Assembly (NCBI GenBank): GCA_913031335.1
Contig: CAJWGI010000057.1
Coordinates: 1-7,618, forward strand
Length of the DNA stretch: 7,618 bases
Source of the DNA: an uncultured Anaerolineales bacterium
GTDB taxonomy: Bacteria > Chloroflexota > Anaerolineae > Anaerolineales > UBA11657
Reading direction: 5' to 3'
The notes below the pieces were generated by a model. It was not told the origin of the DNA and ran no database searches. It saw nothing but the letters and a program-made list of their open reading frames with translations. The first letter of the stretch is position 1; each line of letters starts with the position of its first letter. Position numbers and translations under genes: made by a program. Of the stretch, positions 1-7,056 are shown piece by piece.

Positions 1-243
1 GATATCGACATAATCCAGTTCTTCGCACGCAAGGCCCAGCGTGACGTAATCCATGCCTTGCCCGCCGTATTTAACCGGGATGCACAGCCCCAGCAGGCCC
101 AGTTCACCCAGGCGCGGCAGGATGAAATCGGGCGTCTCCTGCTTGCGGTCGGCTTCCTTGATGATGGGCGCGACTTCCTTTTTGGCGAAATCGCGGGCCA
201 GCTTTTGCACATGGCGGTGCTCATCGGTAAGATTGAAATCCAT
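1..243 (-). CDS. Acyl-CoA dehydrogenase, N-terminal part (truncated by window edge)
   Basis: The 81 visible codons begin MDFNLTDEHRHVQKLARDFA and continue through a GLLGLCIPVKYGGQGMDYV segment to CEELDYVDI, and the frame is open at the window edge. This is the all-helical N-terminal domain of the acyl-CoA dehydrogenase family, with the characteristic pattern of an acidic-amphipathic first helix, 'FA-x-KEVAP', 'LGELGLLG', 'YGG-x-G-x-D' and 'ACEEL'. Family members are soluble FAD enzymes of about 380 residues that oxidise acyl-CoA to 2-enoyl-CoA and pass electrons to ETF. The catalytic glutamate and FAD-binding residues lie outside the window, so chain length or branched/glutaryl substrate preference cannot be read. 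The ATG is supported by an AGGAGGAG sequence 9 bases upstream. The gene follows a repeat-filled spacer and probably has its own promoter. The thiolase at 3170-4423 is a plausible pathway partner, though not adjacent. The family call is firm; the substrate is unknown. Confidence 0.93.
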   Translation of the reverse strand, partial: MDFNLTDEHRHVQKLARDFAKKEVAPIIKEADRKQETPDFILPRLGELGLLGLCIPVKYGGQGMDYVTLGLACEELDYVDI

Positions 244-252
244 GCGAGAAAA

Positions 253-260
253 CTCCTCCT
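253..260 (-). promoter_or_regulatory. Strong ribosome binding site of the acyl-CoA dehydrogenase
   Basis: On the minus strand AGGAGGAG lies 9 bases before the ATG at 243. It is an almost perfect complement of the 16S rRNA 3' end and fixes the start codon. Confidence 0.85.
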
Positions 261-269
261 GCGAGTAAT

Positions 270-275
270 ATTATG
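270..275 (-). promoter_or_regulatory. Possible -10 box (CATAAT) for the acyl-CoA dehydrogenase
   Basis: The minus strand reads CATAAT followed by ATTACTC, five of six matches to the sigma-70 -10 consensus, in an A/T-rich patch just upstream of the ribosome binding site. Transcription from it would start near 262 and give a short leader of about 19 bases. At 17-base spacing the -35 position reads GTGTGA, only a three of six match, and falls inside the end of the palindromic repeat. The match is weak and could be chance. Confidence 0.2.
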
Positions 276-277
276 TG

Positions 278-387
278 TGTCACTCTGAGCGATCACACTC
301 GCTTTGCTTAGTGATAACTCCGCGAGCGAAGAGTCTGTCTTATGGTCACGCGAGATCCTTCGGTCGCTGCGTCCCTTCAGGGTGACA
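278..387. repeat. 110-bp palindromic (MITE/REP-like) intergenic repeat
   Basis: The ends are inverted repeats of 11 bases with one mismatch: TGTCACTCTGA at 278-288 and TCAGGGTGACA at 377-387, whose complement is TGTCACCCTGA. Inside are further paired parts. ATCAC at 292-296 faces GTGAT at 311-315, and GAGCGAAGAGTCT at 324-336 is loosely complementary to the AGATCCTTCGGTCGCTG stretch beginning at 354. The whole can fold as a branched cruciform or RNA hairpin. From memory, elements with the pattern TGTCA-x-x-CTGAGCG...GCGAAGGATCT...CAGGGTGACA are scattered in large numbers through Chloroflexota genomes. They carry no protein and are presumed non-autonomous. In this spacer it could stop transcription from the upstream operon or isolate the acyl-CoA dehydrogenase; no U-run follows, so classic intrinsic termination is not evident. 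Confidence 0.72.
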
Positions 388-443
388 TGGGTGCGTCCGC
401 GCTCATGGACACTCCAATGATAGATTTTCAGAATGGTTTGTGG

Positions 444-471
444 TAAACCGCTGACGGCTCACCGTTGACCG
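444..471. repeat. Degenerate heptamer tandem repeat
   Basis: Four consecutive 7-base units can be read: TAAACCG, CTGACGG, CTCACCG and TTGACCG, with rough consensus YTSACSG (minus strand CGGTCAA, CGGTGAG, CCGTCAG, CGGTTTA). The first unit is the poorest match. I recall similar CGGTCAG/CCGTCAG heptamer strings in intergenic DNA of filamentous phototrophs and Chloroflexota. No function is visible. The rest of 388-521 contains only a short hairpin (435-449) and a near-palindrome (465-482), neither convincing as a terminator or operator. Confidence 0.4.
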
Positions 472-521
472 ATGTTGGTCTAAGATAGTACTGCAATTGT
501 GCCAGATTGAACAGAGGGCGG

Positions 522-3185
522 CTACTTTTCGCTCAGAACGAAGCTGCCCAACACAAGCACATTGTCATGGGTTTCGCGCGTAGCCGCGCTGACGGGCAGG
601 CGTGTGCCCGTGGCCGATTCATACCAGCCCAGCTCGACGCGGTATTCTCCGGGCGGGGCGTCGGCCGGAAGCGGCACAGCCACGCGGAGCCCAAGCCACT
701 CCCCGGCCTTCCAACTGGAGGTGGCGAAATTGCCGTGCAGCGGCCATCCGTCCCACTGCGAGAGCAGGGCGGGCGGGTGTTCGCCTGTGGGCGCAAGTGG
801 GCCTAAAATGTGTACGAACAGGGTGAAATCTGCCTCCATCGCAGCCAGGCTGCGAAAGGTGAGCGGTACTACCAATTGGCTCGCGTTTGTGGCTTTTGGA
901 AGCTGCGCTGCTGTCAGCACGATGCGCTCGCCAAATTGCGCCAGCGCAGCCCGATCTGTGGCGGGCTGCCAGACAATAGACTGGAGCGCTATGCTCAGGC
1001 GGCGCGTGCCTTTAATGTGCGCGTCGCATTCCAACTGACCCGGAAGTTTCCCCGCGAGCGGCGTGACCCCGACGCAGCGCAGGTCGCCCCAAACTGTTTC
1101 CGCGCCGTCCAGGTCAGTGAAGCTGAGCACGCTCAACCCGGCGGGAAGGGTGACTGTGGGAGTGGTATGCATGGCGTTGTCGCCGACAATCACGGTGGTG
1201 ATGAGGACGTCATTCCGCTCGATTTGAATGTGGTGCAATTGCAGGCTAGGGATGGCAGTGAATTGGAGGCGCCCTGTTTGCGCATAGGCACTGTACAAAA
1301 AAAGGCGCGCGCTGTCGGCGAACCAGCGCGCGGGCACTGCGTCCCACAATTCGGGCGCGCTCCAGTCGGCGGGATGCAGCGCAAACGTCAGAGCGGGCGG
1401 TGTGGCGTCGTTTTCTGGTATCAGAAAGAGTGTATCCAGCTCACTGGCGATGGCCGGAGCGCCAAATTCGGCGATCAGAAAATCGCGTTGCGCCGCGTCA
1501 TAACTTTCGGCCCAGTGCTGGTTGACAATTGCGCCCACGTCGTAGGAGGCCAGAATCGCGGCGCGCGCGCTGCTATCGGGCTGCGGGATGACATCTGCAG
1601 CCGGTGGGGCGCGCAGCAGCGCATCGAGAAATTCCAGGCTGCGCTCGTCACGCGCGTCACCGCGAAAAATGCGCCCGCCAATCAGCGGGCGCTGGTGCAG
1701 CGTCTGCCCGTAGAGTGCCAGATTGTTACCTGTGAAGCTGGGCGGCAGGTTGAGCACGGCGCGCTGCGAATCGGTGGCAGCTAGCTTCTGCAATGTAGCG
1801 CTCTGCCAGGCGGGCGCGGTGGGGAAAGGCCAGGCGATCAGGCGCTCGGCAAAAGCAGCGATGCAGAGCGTGCCAACGAGCAGCGCGTTCCAACGGGGGC
1901 TGAGTTTTTTCACGAACACAAAGAAATTTTCGCTTTGCGCGTGTGGAAAACCCTTTGTTGCTTTGTGCCTTCGTGGTGAAGGCGCCAGCAGCGCAACCAG
2001 CCCGTAGGCGGCCAGGATGGCGAGCGCAAAGTGGGCGGTTGCGCCAAAACGCGCCGGGGTGCGGCTCCAGCGAAAGAGAGGCAGCTGTGCGAGCAGCGCG
2101 TATGGTAATTGGAGCGGATGGGCGCTGCCGTCAATGCTCAGAGCCGGAAGATCACCGGCGAATTTGAGCAGCGGCCCCAGTGAGAGCAGCAGTGCGCCTC
2201 CGGCCAGGGCAGCCCAGTGCGCGGCTGCGCGGCGCTGTGTGGTGATGCCCAGCAGCGCCAGCCCCAATGCCACCCAGCCCAGATAGCCGTGCGTCTCATC
2301 CGCGCTGCTTACCACGCGCCCGGCAAAGGGGCGCAGCCCTCCCGGCAGCAGCGGGTTTTCGGCGGGCGGGGTGATAAAGGCTGCTAGGTCAATAGATTTA
2401 CCCACGCTGTCGCCCAGTTCCAGTGCGCGCGCGGTGATGGTTGCGCTGGAAGTCAGGAGCGGGAGGTAGAAAGGGGTCAGCAGCGCGATGGCAATCAGGG
2501 CGGCTGCGAGTAGGGCAGCCCACAACCGCCGGTCGCGCAGCCGCCCGCGGGCAGCGCCCAGCATGATGAGCGCGGTCGGGAGGATAAAGTAGGCCAGATG
2601 CCCGGGGTGCGAGGCGGCCAAGAAGGCGCTCAGGCCGGTTCCGGCAGCCCGTCTCCGGGTTGGTTCGCGCAGCAGTCGCCGCAAAAAAAGCGCGAACAAG
2701 GGAAAGCCGAGCATGGTGATCTGGCTCAGATGTCCGGCTTGCAAGTGCCCGAGCAGGTGTGGCGAAAATCCGAAGAGCAGCCCGCCGAACAAGGCGGCGC
2801 GGCGGCTACCGGTCAGTTCGCTGGCGAGCCAATACATGCCCAGCGCGTTGAGCGCGGGGGCGAGCAGCATGGCTATGTTGTAGGCGCCAACCGGCGTGAT
2901 CAGACGCCCCAGCAGGGCGGGCAGAAAGAGCGCCGGGGTATGGGTCAGGTTGAGTGGAGAAACTACTCCGTTCGGATGGTTGAGTAGCGGGATGTGCAGC
3001 GGGCTGCCGATGCGCTCAAACAGCGTTTGCGCCAGCCACCACAGATACCAGACATGTTCGTAGTTGTCGCCGCCCATGCGCCCTATGAGCACGGTGTTCA
3101 GGCGTGCGATGCCCGGCCAGGTGACGCAGAGCGCCGCCAGCAGGTAGAGAGCAAAGGCGCGCGGTGCGTTCAGCCGCCCACCCAT
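522..3185 (-). CDS. Large polytopic membrane protein, GT-C/YfhO-like, with C-terminal extracytoplasmic beta domain
   Basis: With the ATG at 3185 the protein has 887 residues. Residues 1-450 hold about ten hydrophobic segments, the first at about 10-27. A loop with [16 protein letters not shown] (35-50) after the first helix places an acidic residue where GT-C glycosyltransferases carry their catalytic Asp. A motif [13 protein letters not shown] (368-380) precedes another helix; this 'R-x-PARF' signature and a following 'AVLNLPPS...[12 protein letters not shown]' block (476-505) are typical of YfhO-like and GT39-like membrane proteins. Residues 450-887 lack membrane helices and end in a beta-rich domain (about 735-880) with FVHILGP and [17 protein letters not shown]. 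The likely role is lipid-linked sugar transfer or envelope polymer assembly; donor and acceptor are unknown. Residues 402-427 come from an apparent repeat insertion. The start overlaps the thiolase end by 16 bases and lacks a Shine-Dalgarno, suggesting coupled translation. A GTG at 3224 would add 13 very basic residues and is less likely. The stop is TAG. Confidence 0.8.
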   Translation of the reverse strand: MGGRLNAPRAFALYLLAALCVTWPGIARLNTVLIGRMGGDNYEHVWYLWWLAQTLFERIGSPLHIPLLNHPNGVVSPLNLTHTPALFLPALLGRLITPVGAYNIAMLLAPALNALGMYWLASELTGSRRAALFGGLLFGFSPHLLGHLQAGHLSQITMLGFPLFALFLRRLLREPTRRRAAGTGLSAFLAASHPGHLAYFILPTALIMLGAARGRLRDRRLWAALLAAALIAIALLTPFYLPLLTSSATITARALELGDSVGKSIDLAAFITPPAENPLLPGGLRPFAGRVVSSADETHGYLGWVALGLALLGITTQRRAAAHWAALAGGALLLSLGPLLKFAGDLPALSIDGSAHPLQLPYALLAQLPLFRWSRTPARFGATAHFALAILAAYGLVALLAPSPRRHKATKGFPHAQSENFFVFVKKLSPRWNALLVGTLCIAAFAERLIAWPFPTAPAWQSATLQKLAATDSQRAVLNLPPSFTGNNLALYGQTLHQRPLIGGRIFRGDARDERSLEFLDALLRAPPAADVIPQPDSSARAAILASYDVGAIVNQHWAESYDAAQRDFLIAEFGAPAIASELDTLFLIPENDATPPALTFALHPADWSAPELWDAVPARWFADSARLFLYSAYAQTGRLQFTAIPSLQLHHIQIERNDVLITTVIVGDNAMHTTPTVTLPAGLSVLSFTDLDGAETVWGDLRCVGVTPLAGKLPGQLECDAHIKGTRRLSIALQSIVWQPATDRAALAQFGERIVLTAAQLPKATNASQLVVPLTFRSLAAMEADFTLFVHILGPLAPTGEHPPALLSQWDGWPLHGNFATSSWKAGEWLGLRVAVPLPADAPPGEYRVELGWYESATGTRLPVSAATRETHDNVLVLGSFVLSEK
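1905..1980. repeat. In-frame palindromic repeat inside the membrane protein gene
   Basis: TTCACGAACACAAAG at 1909-1923 is mirrored by CTTTGTGCCTTCGTGGTGAA at 1961-1980. The complement of the latter, TTCACCACGAAGGCACAAAG, equals the first arm plus a 3-base and a 2-base insertion. The right arm also shows three degenerate octamers, CTTTGTTG, CTTTGTGC and CTTCGTGG (1953-1976). The stretch has 32 G/C of 76 bases (42%), far below the surrounding gene. It is read in frame without a stop as residues 402-427, a basic and aromatic segment (RRHKATKGF...FFVFVKK) lying between membrane helices at about 386-401 and 434-449. Repeats of the ACCACGAAGGCACAAAG type are, as I recall, common between genes in many environmental bacteria. 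Their presence inside an open frame suggests an insertion tolerated because it fell in a loop. Confidence 0.6.
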
Positions 3186-4423
3186 TCGACGATGGTGGCC
3201 GCGCCTTGTCCCACGCCAACGCACAGCGTGATCAATCCATAAGGCGAAGTAGCTGTGCCGTTTTGCTGGCGGCGTTTCATCTCGTGCAGCAAGGTTGCCA
3301 TCAGGCGCGCGCCGGTGCAGCCCAGCGGATGCCCCAGCGCGATCGCGCCGCCGTTGATATTTGTGCGCTCGCGCGCCAGTCCCAGCTCGTCCATCACGGC
3401 CAGCGCCTGTACGGCAAAGGCTTCGTTGAGTTCGATGATGTCCAGGTCTTCAATTGATATTCCGGCGCGTTGCAAGGCTTTGCGTGTGGCGGGGATGGGG
3501 CCCAGGCCCATCACGCGCGGGCTGACTCCGGCGACGGCGGAGGCCAGCACGCGCAACTGGGGCTGCATCCCCAACTCTGCTGCTCGCTCGGCGGAAGTGA
3601 GCAGTACCGCTGCTGCGCCATCGTTGATGCCGGATGAATTTCCGGCGGTGACGCTGCCGCCTTCGCGGAAGACCGCGCGCAGTTTCGCCAGAATCTCGGC
3701 GCTGGTGGTCAGTTCATAACGCTCGCCGGAGGCGTCCAATTTCATGCGCGGGTGGCCGTCGGTATCCACAATCAGCGCATCGCCTTTGCGCTGCGGGATT
3801 GTGACCGGCACGATCTCGTCCGCGAATCTCCCGGCGTTGATGGCTGCCACGGTGCGCCTCTGGCTTTCCAGCGCGAATGCATCCTGCCGCTCGCGCGAGA
3901 TTTCGGTCTGTTTGTAAATGTTCTCGGCGGTCTCGCCCATGCCTTCGAGTGGGAAGAGCGCCCCCATTTTTGGATTCGGAAAGCGCCAGCCGATGGTCGA
4001 ATCAAAGAGCTTTGCATCGCGGGCAAAAGGCGCTGCGCCTTTGCTTATTACGTAAGGAGCGCGCGTCATGCTCTCCACGCCACCGGCGATGACCACGTCA
4101 CCCTCGCCCAGCTTGATGGCGCGCGCGGCATTGATGATGGCATCCAGTCCGGAAGCGCACAGGCGGTTGACCGTGATTCCAGCCACGCTATCCGGGAATC
4201 CGGCCAGCAGGGATGCCATGCGCGCGATGTTGCGATTGTCTTCTCCGGCCTGGTTGGTGCAGCCCAGGATAACTTCTTCGACCAGCGCCGGGTCGATGCC
4301 GGTGCGCTGCTGCAGCGCGCGCAGAACCAGCGCAGCCATATCGTCAGCGCGCAGCGCGCTCAGCCTGCCGCCATAAGCGCCCACCGGGGTGCGCACGGCG
4401 TCAATGATTACGGCTTGGTGCAC
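3170..4423 (-). CDS. Thiolase (acetyl-CoA acyltransferase), 3-oxoadipyl-CoA thiolase-like
   Basis: The 417-residue protein is a complete type II thiolase, which cleaves 3-oxoacyl-CoA with CoA or condenses two acyl-CoAs in the cytoplasm. Counting from the GTG, the nucleophilic cysteine is Cys89 in NRLCASG. The NEAF motif is at 333-336, the catalytic histidine is His365 in ALGHPLG, and the second active cysteine is Cys401 in [34 protein letters not shown] and MGETAEN resemble the PcaF/PaaJ 3-oxoadipyl-CoA thiolase subgroup more than plain acetoacetyl-CoA thiolases, so aromatic or dicarboxylic acyl-CoA breakdown is possible. The family is certain and the substrate is not. The GTG start has GGAGGGG 8 bases upstream and places 'VIIDAVRTP' at the usual distance from the N-terminus. 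An in-frame ATG at 4450, overlapping the argH stop as ATGA, adds nine residues but has only a weak AGG upstream. The next gene overlaps its 3' end. Confidence 0.93.
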   Translation of the reverse strand: MHQAVIIDAVRTPVGAYGGRLSALRADDMAALVLRALQQRTGIDPALVEEVILGCTNQAGEDNRNIARMASLLAGFPDSVAGITVNRLCASGLDAIINAARAIKLGEGDVVIAGGVESMTRAPYVISKGAAPFARDAKLFDSTIGWRFPNPKMGALFPLEGMGETAENIYKQTEISRERQDAFALESQRRTVAAINAGRFADEIVPVTIPQRKGDALIVDTDGHPRMKLDASGERYELTTSAEILAKLRAVFREGGSVTAGNSSGINDGAAAVLLTSAERAAELGMQPQLRVLASAVAGVSPRVMGLGPIPATRKALQRAGISIEDLDIIELNEAFAVQALAVMDELGLARERTNINGGAIALGHPLGCTGARLMATLLHEMKRRQQNGTATSPYGLITLCVGVGQGAATIVEWVGG

Positions 4424-4431
4424 GCCAATAT

Positions 4432-4438
4432 CCCCTCC
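4432..4438 (-). promoter_or_regulatory. Ribosome binding site that favours the GTG start of the thiolase
   Basis: On the minus strand GGAGGGG sits 8 bases before GTG at 4423. It lies between the argH stop and the GTG, inside the reading frame that the alternative ATG at 4450 would use. Its strength and spacing are the reason for choosing the GTG. Confidence 0.65.
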
Positions 4439-4446
4439 GGAAACGG

Positions 4447-5817
4447 TCATTCCGGAACCTGTGCCAGCGCTGCGCGCAACTGCTGCTGCAGCGCCTCCGG
4501 CGCAGTGCCGCCCGCCAGCTTCCGCCGCGCCAGCGCCGCCTGCACATCGAATATTTCCAGAGCATCTGCTTCGAAAACTGAGCTGACCGACTGCAATTCA
4601 GGCAGCGATAATTCGTCGAGTGCTACGCCATGCTCTTCGGCGCGGCGCACTACTTTCCCCACCAACCCGTGCGCCTCACGGAATGGCACTCCGCGCTTGG
4701 CGAGGTAATCGGCCAGATCGGTGGCGAGCAGCGCGGGTTGCAGCCGAGCGGCCATCTTGTCAGGGCGCAGCTGCAGGGTGGAGATCACTCCGGCCATCAC
4801 CGGTAGCACCAGGTCCAGCGTGTCGGCGGCGTCGAAAAGCGGCTCTTTATCTTCCTGCAAATCCTTGTCGTACGCCGAGGGCAGCCCTTTCAGTGTCGCC
4901 AGCAAGCCGGTCAGATTTCCGATCAGACGCCCAGCTTTTCCGCGCGTCAGTTCCAGCGTATCCGGGTTCTTTTTCTGCGGCAGCAGGCTGCTGCCGGTGG
5001 CGTAGGCGTCATCCAGAACTACGAAACCGAATTCGGCGCTGGCGAAAAGAATGAGTTGCTCGGAGAGGCGACTGAGATGCACGCCAAGCATGGTCGCCGA
5101 GTAGAGAAAATCGGCGGCGAAATCACGGTCGGAGACGGCGTCGAGGCTGTTCTGGGAAACCGCGCTGAAACCGAGCGCGCTGGCGAGCGCGGCGCGGTCC
5201 ACTGGAAACGTGCTGCCGGCGAGCGCGCCCGAGCCGAGCGGCAGGGTGGCGGCCCGTTCGCGGGCCTGTGCCAGCCGCTGCCTATCCCGCGCCAGCGGCC
5301 AGAAGTGCCCGAGCGTCCAGTGACCCCAGCTGATGGGTTGTGCCGGCTGCAGGTGGGTGTAGCCCGGCATGGCCGTGTTTAGATCGCCACTTGCGCTGGC
5401 TATCAGGGCGCGTTGCAGCCCGGAGATGTGCTCGCTCAGGCAGTCGCAGGCGCGCATCACCCACAGGCGGAAATCGGTGGCGACCTGATCGTTGCGGCTG
5501 CGTCCGGTGTGCAGCTTGCCGCCCAGCGGGCCGACGATTTCCGTTAGGCGGCGCTCGACGGCGGTGTGGATGTCTTCGTCCAGTTCGTGGAAGTCGAACG
5601 CGCCCGCGTCGAACTCGGCGCGCACCTGCTCCAGCCCGGCCACGATGCTTTCCGCCTCGGCGCCCGTGAGTACCCCGGCCGCCTGCAGCCCACGCGCCCA
5701 GGCGATGCTAGCTGTGATGTCCTCGGCGTACAGGCGCTTATCAAAATTCAGGCTGGCGTTGAAGCGCTGCGCCAGCGCGTCGGTGTCTTTTTTGAATCGG
5801 CCACCCCACAATGACAT
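4447..5817 (-). CDS. argH: Argininosuccinate lyase
   Basis: The 456-residue protein has the usual family length and carries the last step of arginine synthesis: argininosuccinate to arginine plus fumarate, as a cytoplasmic homotetramer. It opens with the family hallmark MSLWGGRF. The fumarase/aspartase superfamily blocks are all present: [13 protein letters not shown] (103-115), [11 protein letters not shown] (151-161) with the Thr154-His155 pair, and the mobile loop [13 protein letters not shown] (274-286) with the presumed catalytic Ser276. One deviation is Leu279 where the superfamily signature GS-x-x-M-x-x-K-x-N has methionine; all polar active-site residues are kept, so activity is expected. 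The ATG is 12 bases after the argJ stop, with GAGGGAG 7 bases upstream. The stop TGA overlaps the alternative ATG of the thiolase as ATGA. The gene is part of the argG-argJ-argH run and presumably under arginine control, although no ARG box is visible because the operon start lies outside the window. Confidence 0.98.
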   Translation of the reverse strand: MSLWGGRFKKDTDALAQRFNASLNFDKRLYAEDITASIAWARGLQAAGVLTGAEAESIVAGLEQVRAEFDAGAFDFHELDEDIHTAVERRLTEIVGPLGGKLHTGRSRNDQVATDFRLWVMRACDCLSEHISGLQRALIASASGDLNTAMPGYTHLQPAQPISWGHWTLGHFWPLARDRQRLAQARERAATLPLGSGALAGSTFPVDRAALASALGFSAVSQNSLDAVSDRDFAADFLYSATMLGVHLSRLSEQLILFASAEFGFVVLDDAYATGSSLLPQKKNPDTLELTRGKAGRLIGNLTGLLATLKGLPSAYDKDLQEDKEPLFDAADTLDLVLPVMAGVISTLQLRPDKMAARLQPALLATDLADYLAKRGVPFREAHGLVGKVVRRAEEHGVALDELSLPELQSVSSVFEADALEIFDVQAALARRKLAGGTAPEALQQQLRAALAQVPE

Positions 5818-5824
5818 GATGTCG

Positions 5825-5831
5825 CTCCCTC
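5825..5831 (-). promoter_or_regulatory. argH ribosome binding site overlapping the argJ stop
   Basis: GAGGGAG on the minus strand begins within the TGA of argJ (5830-5832, reading TGAGGGAG) and ends 7 bases before the argH ATG. Ribosomes finishing argJ therefore stop on the argH binding site, which favours coupled translation. Confidence 0.75.
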
Positions 5832-7050
5832 AGGTGCGGTAATCGGCGTTGATGCTCACGTACTCGTGCGTCAGGTCGCCGGTCCACACGGTGGTCTCCG
5901 CGTCCCCGCAGCCTAAGTCTAAATGCACGCTGAAATCGGAACCTGCGAAAATCTGCGCCGCGTCGCTTTCCTTGTAATCGCAGGGCGTGCCGCGCGCCAC
6001 CAATTGTAAAGTCTCGTGATCGCTGGCGCCAATCCAGAGCGCCGCGCGCTGCAGGTCGAAGCGAACCCCGGCCCGCCCGGACGCCGCAATGATGCGGCCC
6101 CAGTTTGGGTCGCTGCCGGCGAAAGCAGTCTTGACCAGCGGCGAGGTCGCGATAGTGTTGGCCACCCGGTGCGCGTCGGCCTTTGTTCGTGCGCCACTTA
6201 CGCGGATGCTGACGAACTTGGTCACCCCCTCGCCGTCCCGCACAACCAGATGCGCCAGCTCGGTTGCCAGATGAGTGAGCGCCGCCGCGAAGGCCTCCCG
6301 GGCTTCCCCGCGGGCGCAAGAGATTCCGGTGGCGCCGTTGGCCAACAACAGTACGGCGTCGCTAGTGCTGGTATCGCCGTCAATGGAAATGCAGTTGAAA
6401 CTGTGGTTAACCGCGGGTATAAGCAACGCGCGCAGGGTTCTGGCCGGAATCAGCGCGTCGGTGGTCAGTATCGCGAGCATGGTAGCCATTTTCGGGTGAA
6501 TCATGCCCGAGCCTTTGACGATAGCGCCGATCGTAACGCTGCCGGTGGGCAGCTGGATTTGGGCGGCCAGATGCTTCGGCCGCGTGTCAGTGGTCATGAT
6601 GGCTCTTGCGGCTGCCATGCCCCCATCGGGATGCTGGTCTGCCGCCGCCGCGGTCAATCCGGCTCGGATTTTGTCCATCGGCAGTTGCACCCCGATGATG
6701 CCGGTCGAGAGTACCAGAACCTGCTCTATCCGGCAGCGCATAGCGGTGGCTGCCAGAGATTGCATGTGGCGCGCGTTTTGCAGACCGGTCGCGCCGGTGC
6801 ACACGTTGGCGATGCCCGAGTTCGTAGCGATAGCGCGCATGCGGTCGCTGTTAGCGGCCAGCGTCTCCCGATTGAGGGTGACCGTAGCGCCCACCACCTG
6901 ATTGCGGGTGAACATACCTGCGGCCGTGCAATCGCGCTCTGAATGCAGCAGCATCAGGTCGGCCCGGCCGGATTTTTTCAGTCCGCAGGTGGCAACCCCG
7001 GCGGAGAAGCCCGCCGGGCTGGTGACGCTTCCGCGCTCAATCAATTCCAT
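5830..7050 (-). CDS. argJ: Glutamate N-acetyltransferase / amino-acid acetyltransferase (ornithine acetyltransferase)
   Basis: The 406-residue protein transfers the acetyl group of N-acetylornithine to glutamate, closing the cyclic arginine pathway; some members also use acetyl-CoA to make N-acetylglutamate. ArgJ is made as a precursor that cuts itself before a threonine. Here the site is Ala189-Thr190 in KGSGMIHPKMATML, giving alpha (1-189) and beta (190-406) chains, with Thr190 as the N-terminal nucleophile. Other conserved parts are TNSGIANVCTG (76-86), STGIIG (115-120, presumed oxyanion hole), DGDTSTSD (224-231), GSDPNWGRI (312-320) and the terminal YVSINADYRT. Lys187 replaces the asparagine often found in 'PNMATM', and whether it affects processing is unknown. 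Sequence alone does not tell mono- from bifunctional enzymes. The ATG has GAGGG 6 bases upstream, overlapping the argG stop; argH follows after 12 bases. An ArgJ implies that a separate acetylornithine deacetylase (ArgE) is not required. Confidence 0.98.
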   Translation of the reverse strand: MELIERGSVTSPAGFSAGVATCGLKKSGRADLMLLHSERDCTAAGMFTRNQVVGATVTLNRETLAANSDRMRAIATNSGIANVCTGATGLQNARHMQSLAATAMRCRIEQVLVLSTGIIGVQLPMDKIRAGLTAAAADQHPDGGMAAARAIMTTDTRPKHLAAQIQLPTGSVTIGAIVKGSGMIHPKMATMLAILTTDALIPARTLRALLIPAVNHSFNCISIDGDTSTSDAVLLLANGATGISCARGEAREAFAAALTHLATELAHLVVRDGEGVTKFVSIRVSGARTKADAHRVANTIATSPLVKTAFAGSDPNWGRIIAASGRAGVRFDLQRAALWIGASDHETLQLVARGTPCDYKESDAAQIFAGSDFSVHLDLGCGDAETTVWTGDLTHEYVSINADYRT

Positions 7051-7056
7051 GGCTCG

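Noticed and set aside
53..288. Small plus-strand open frames at the window start
   Set aside because: They oppose the acyl-CoA dehydrogenase N-terminus, which has clear family motifs and a strong ribosome binding site.
435..449. Hairpin GGTTT-gtggt-AAACC as terminator of the membrane protein gene
   Set aside because: The stem is only 5 bases and no run of T follows it on the minus strand.
465..482. Near-palindrome TTGACC-gatgtt-GGTCTAA as a repressor operator
   Set aside because: The half-sites are short and unequal and overlap the heptamer repeat; no promoter is visible beside it and no regulator gene is nearby.
810..1784. 324-codon open frame on the plus strand
   Set aside because: It lies antisense to the membrane protein gene, shows no recognisable domain or membrane pattern, and is the kind of long shadow frame expected in GC-rich coding DNA.
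3186..3224. GTG start at 3224 for the membrane protein (900 residues)
   Set aside because: It would add 13 mostly basic residues encoded entirely within the thiolase 3' end and has no binding site; the ATG at 3185 fits the first membrane helix better.
3752..4708. 318-codon open frame on the plus strand
   Set aside because: It spans the antisense of two well-recognised genes, the thiolase and argH, crosses their junction, and its translation shows no family motifs.
6016..6942. 308-codon open frame on the plus strand
   Set aside because: It is antisense to argJ, whose motifs are intact throughout, and the translation is low in conserved pattern.
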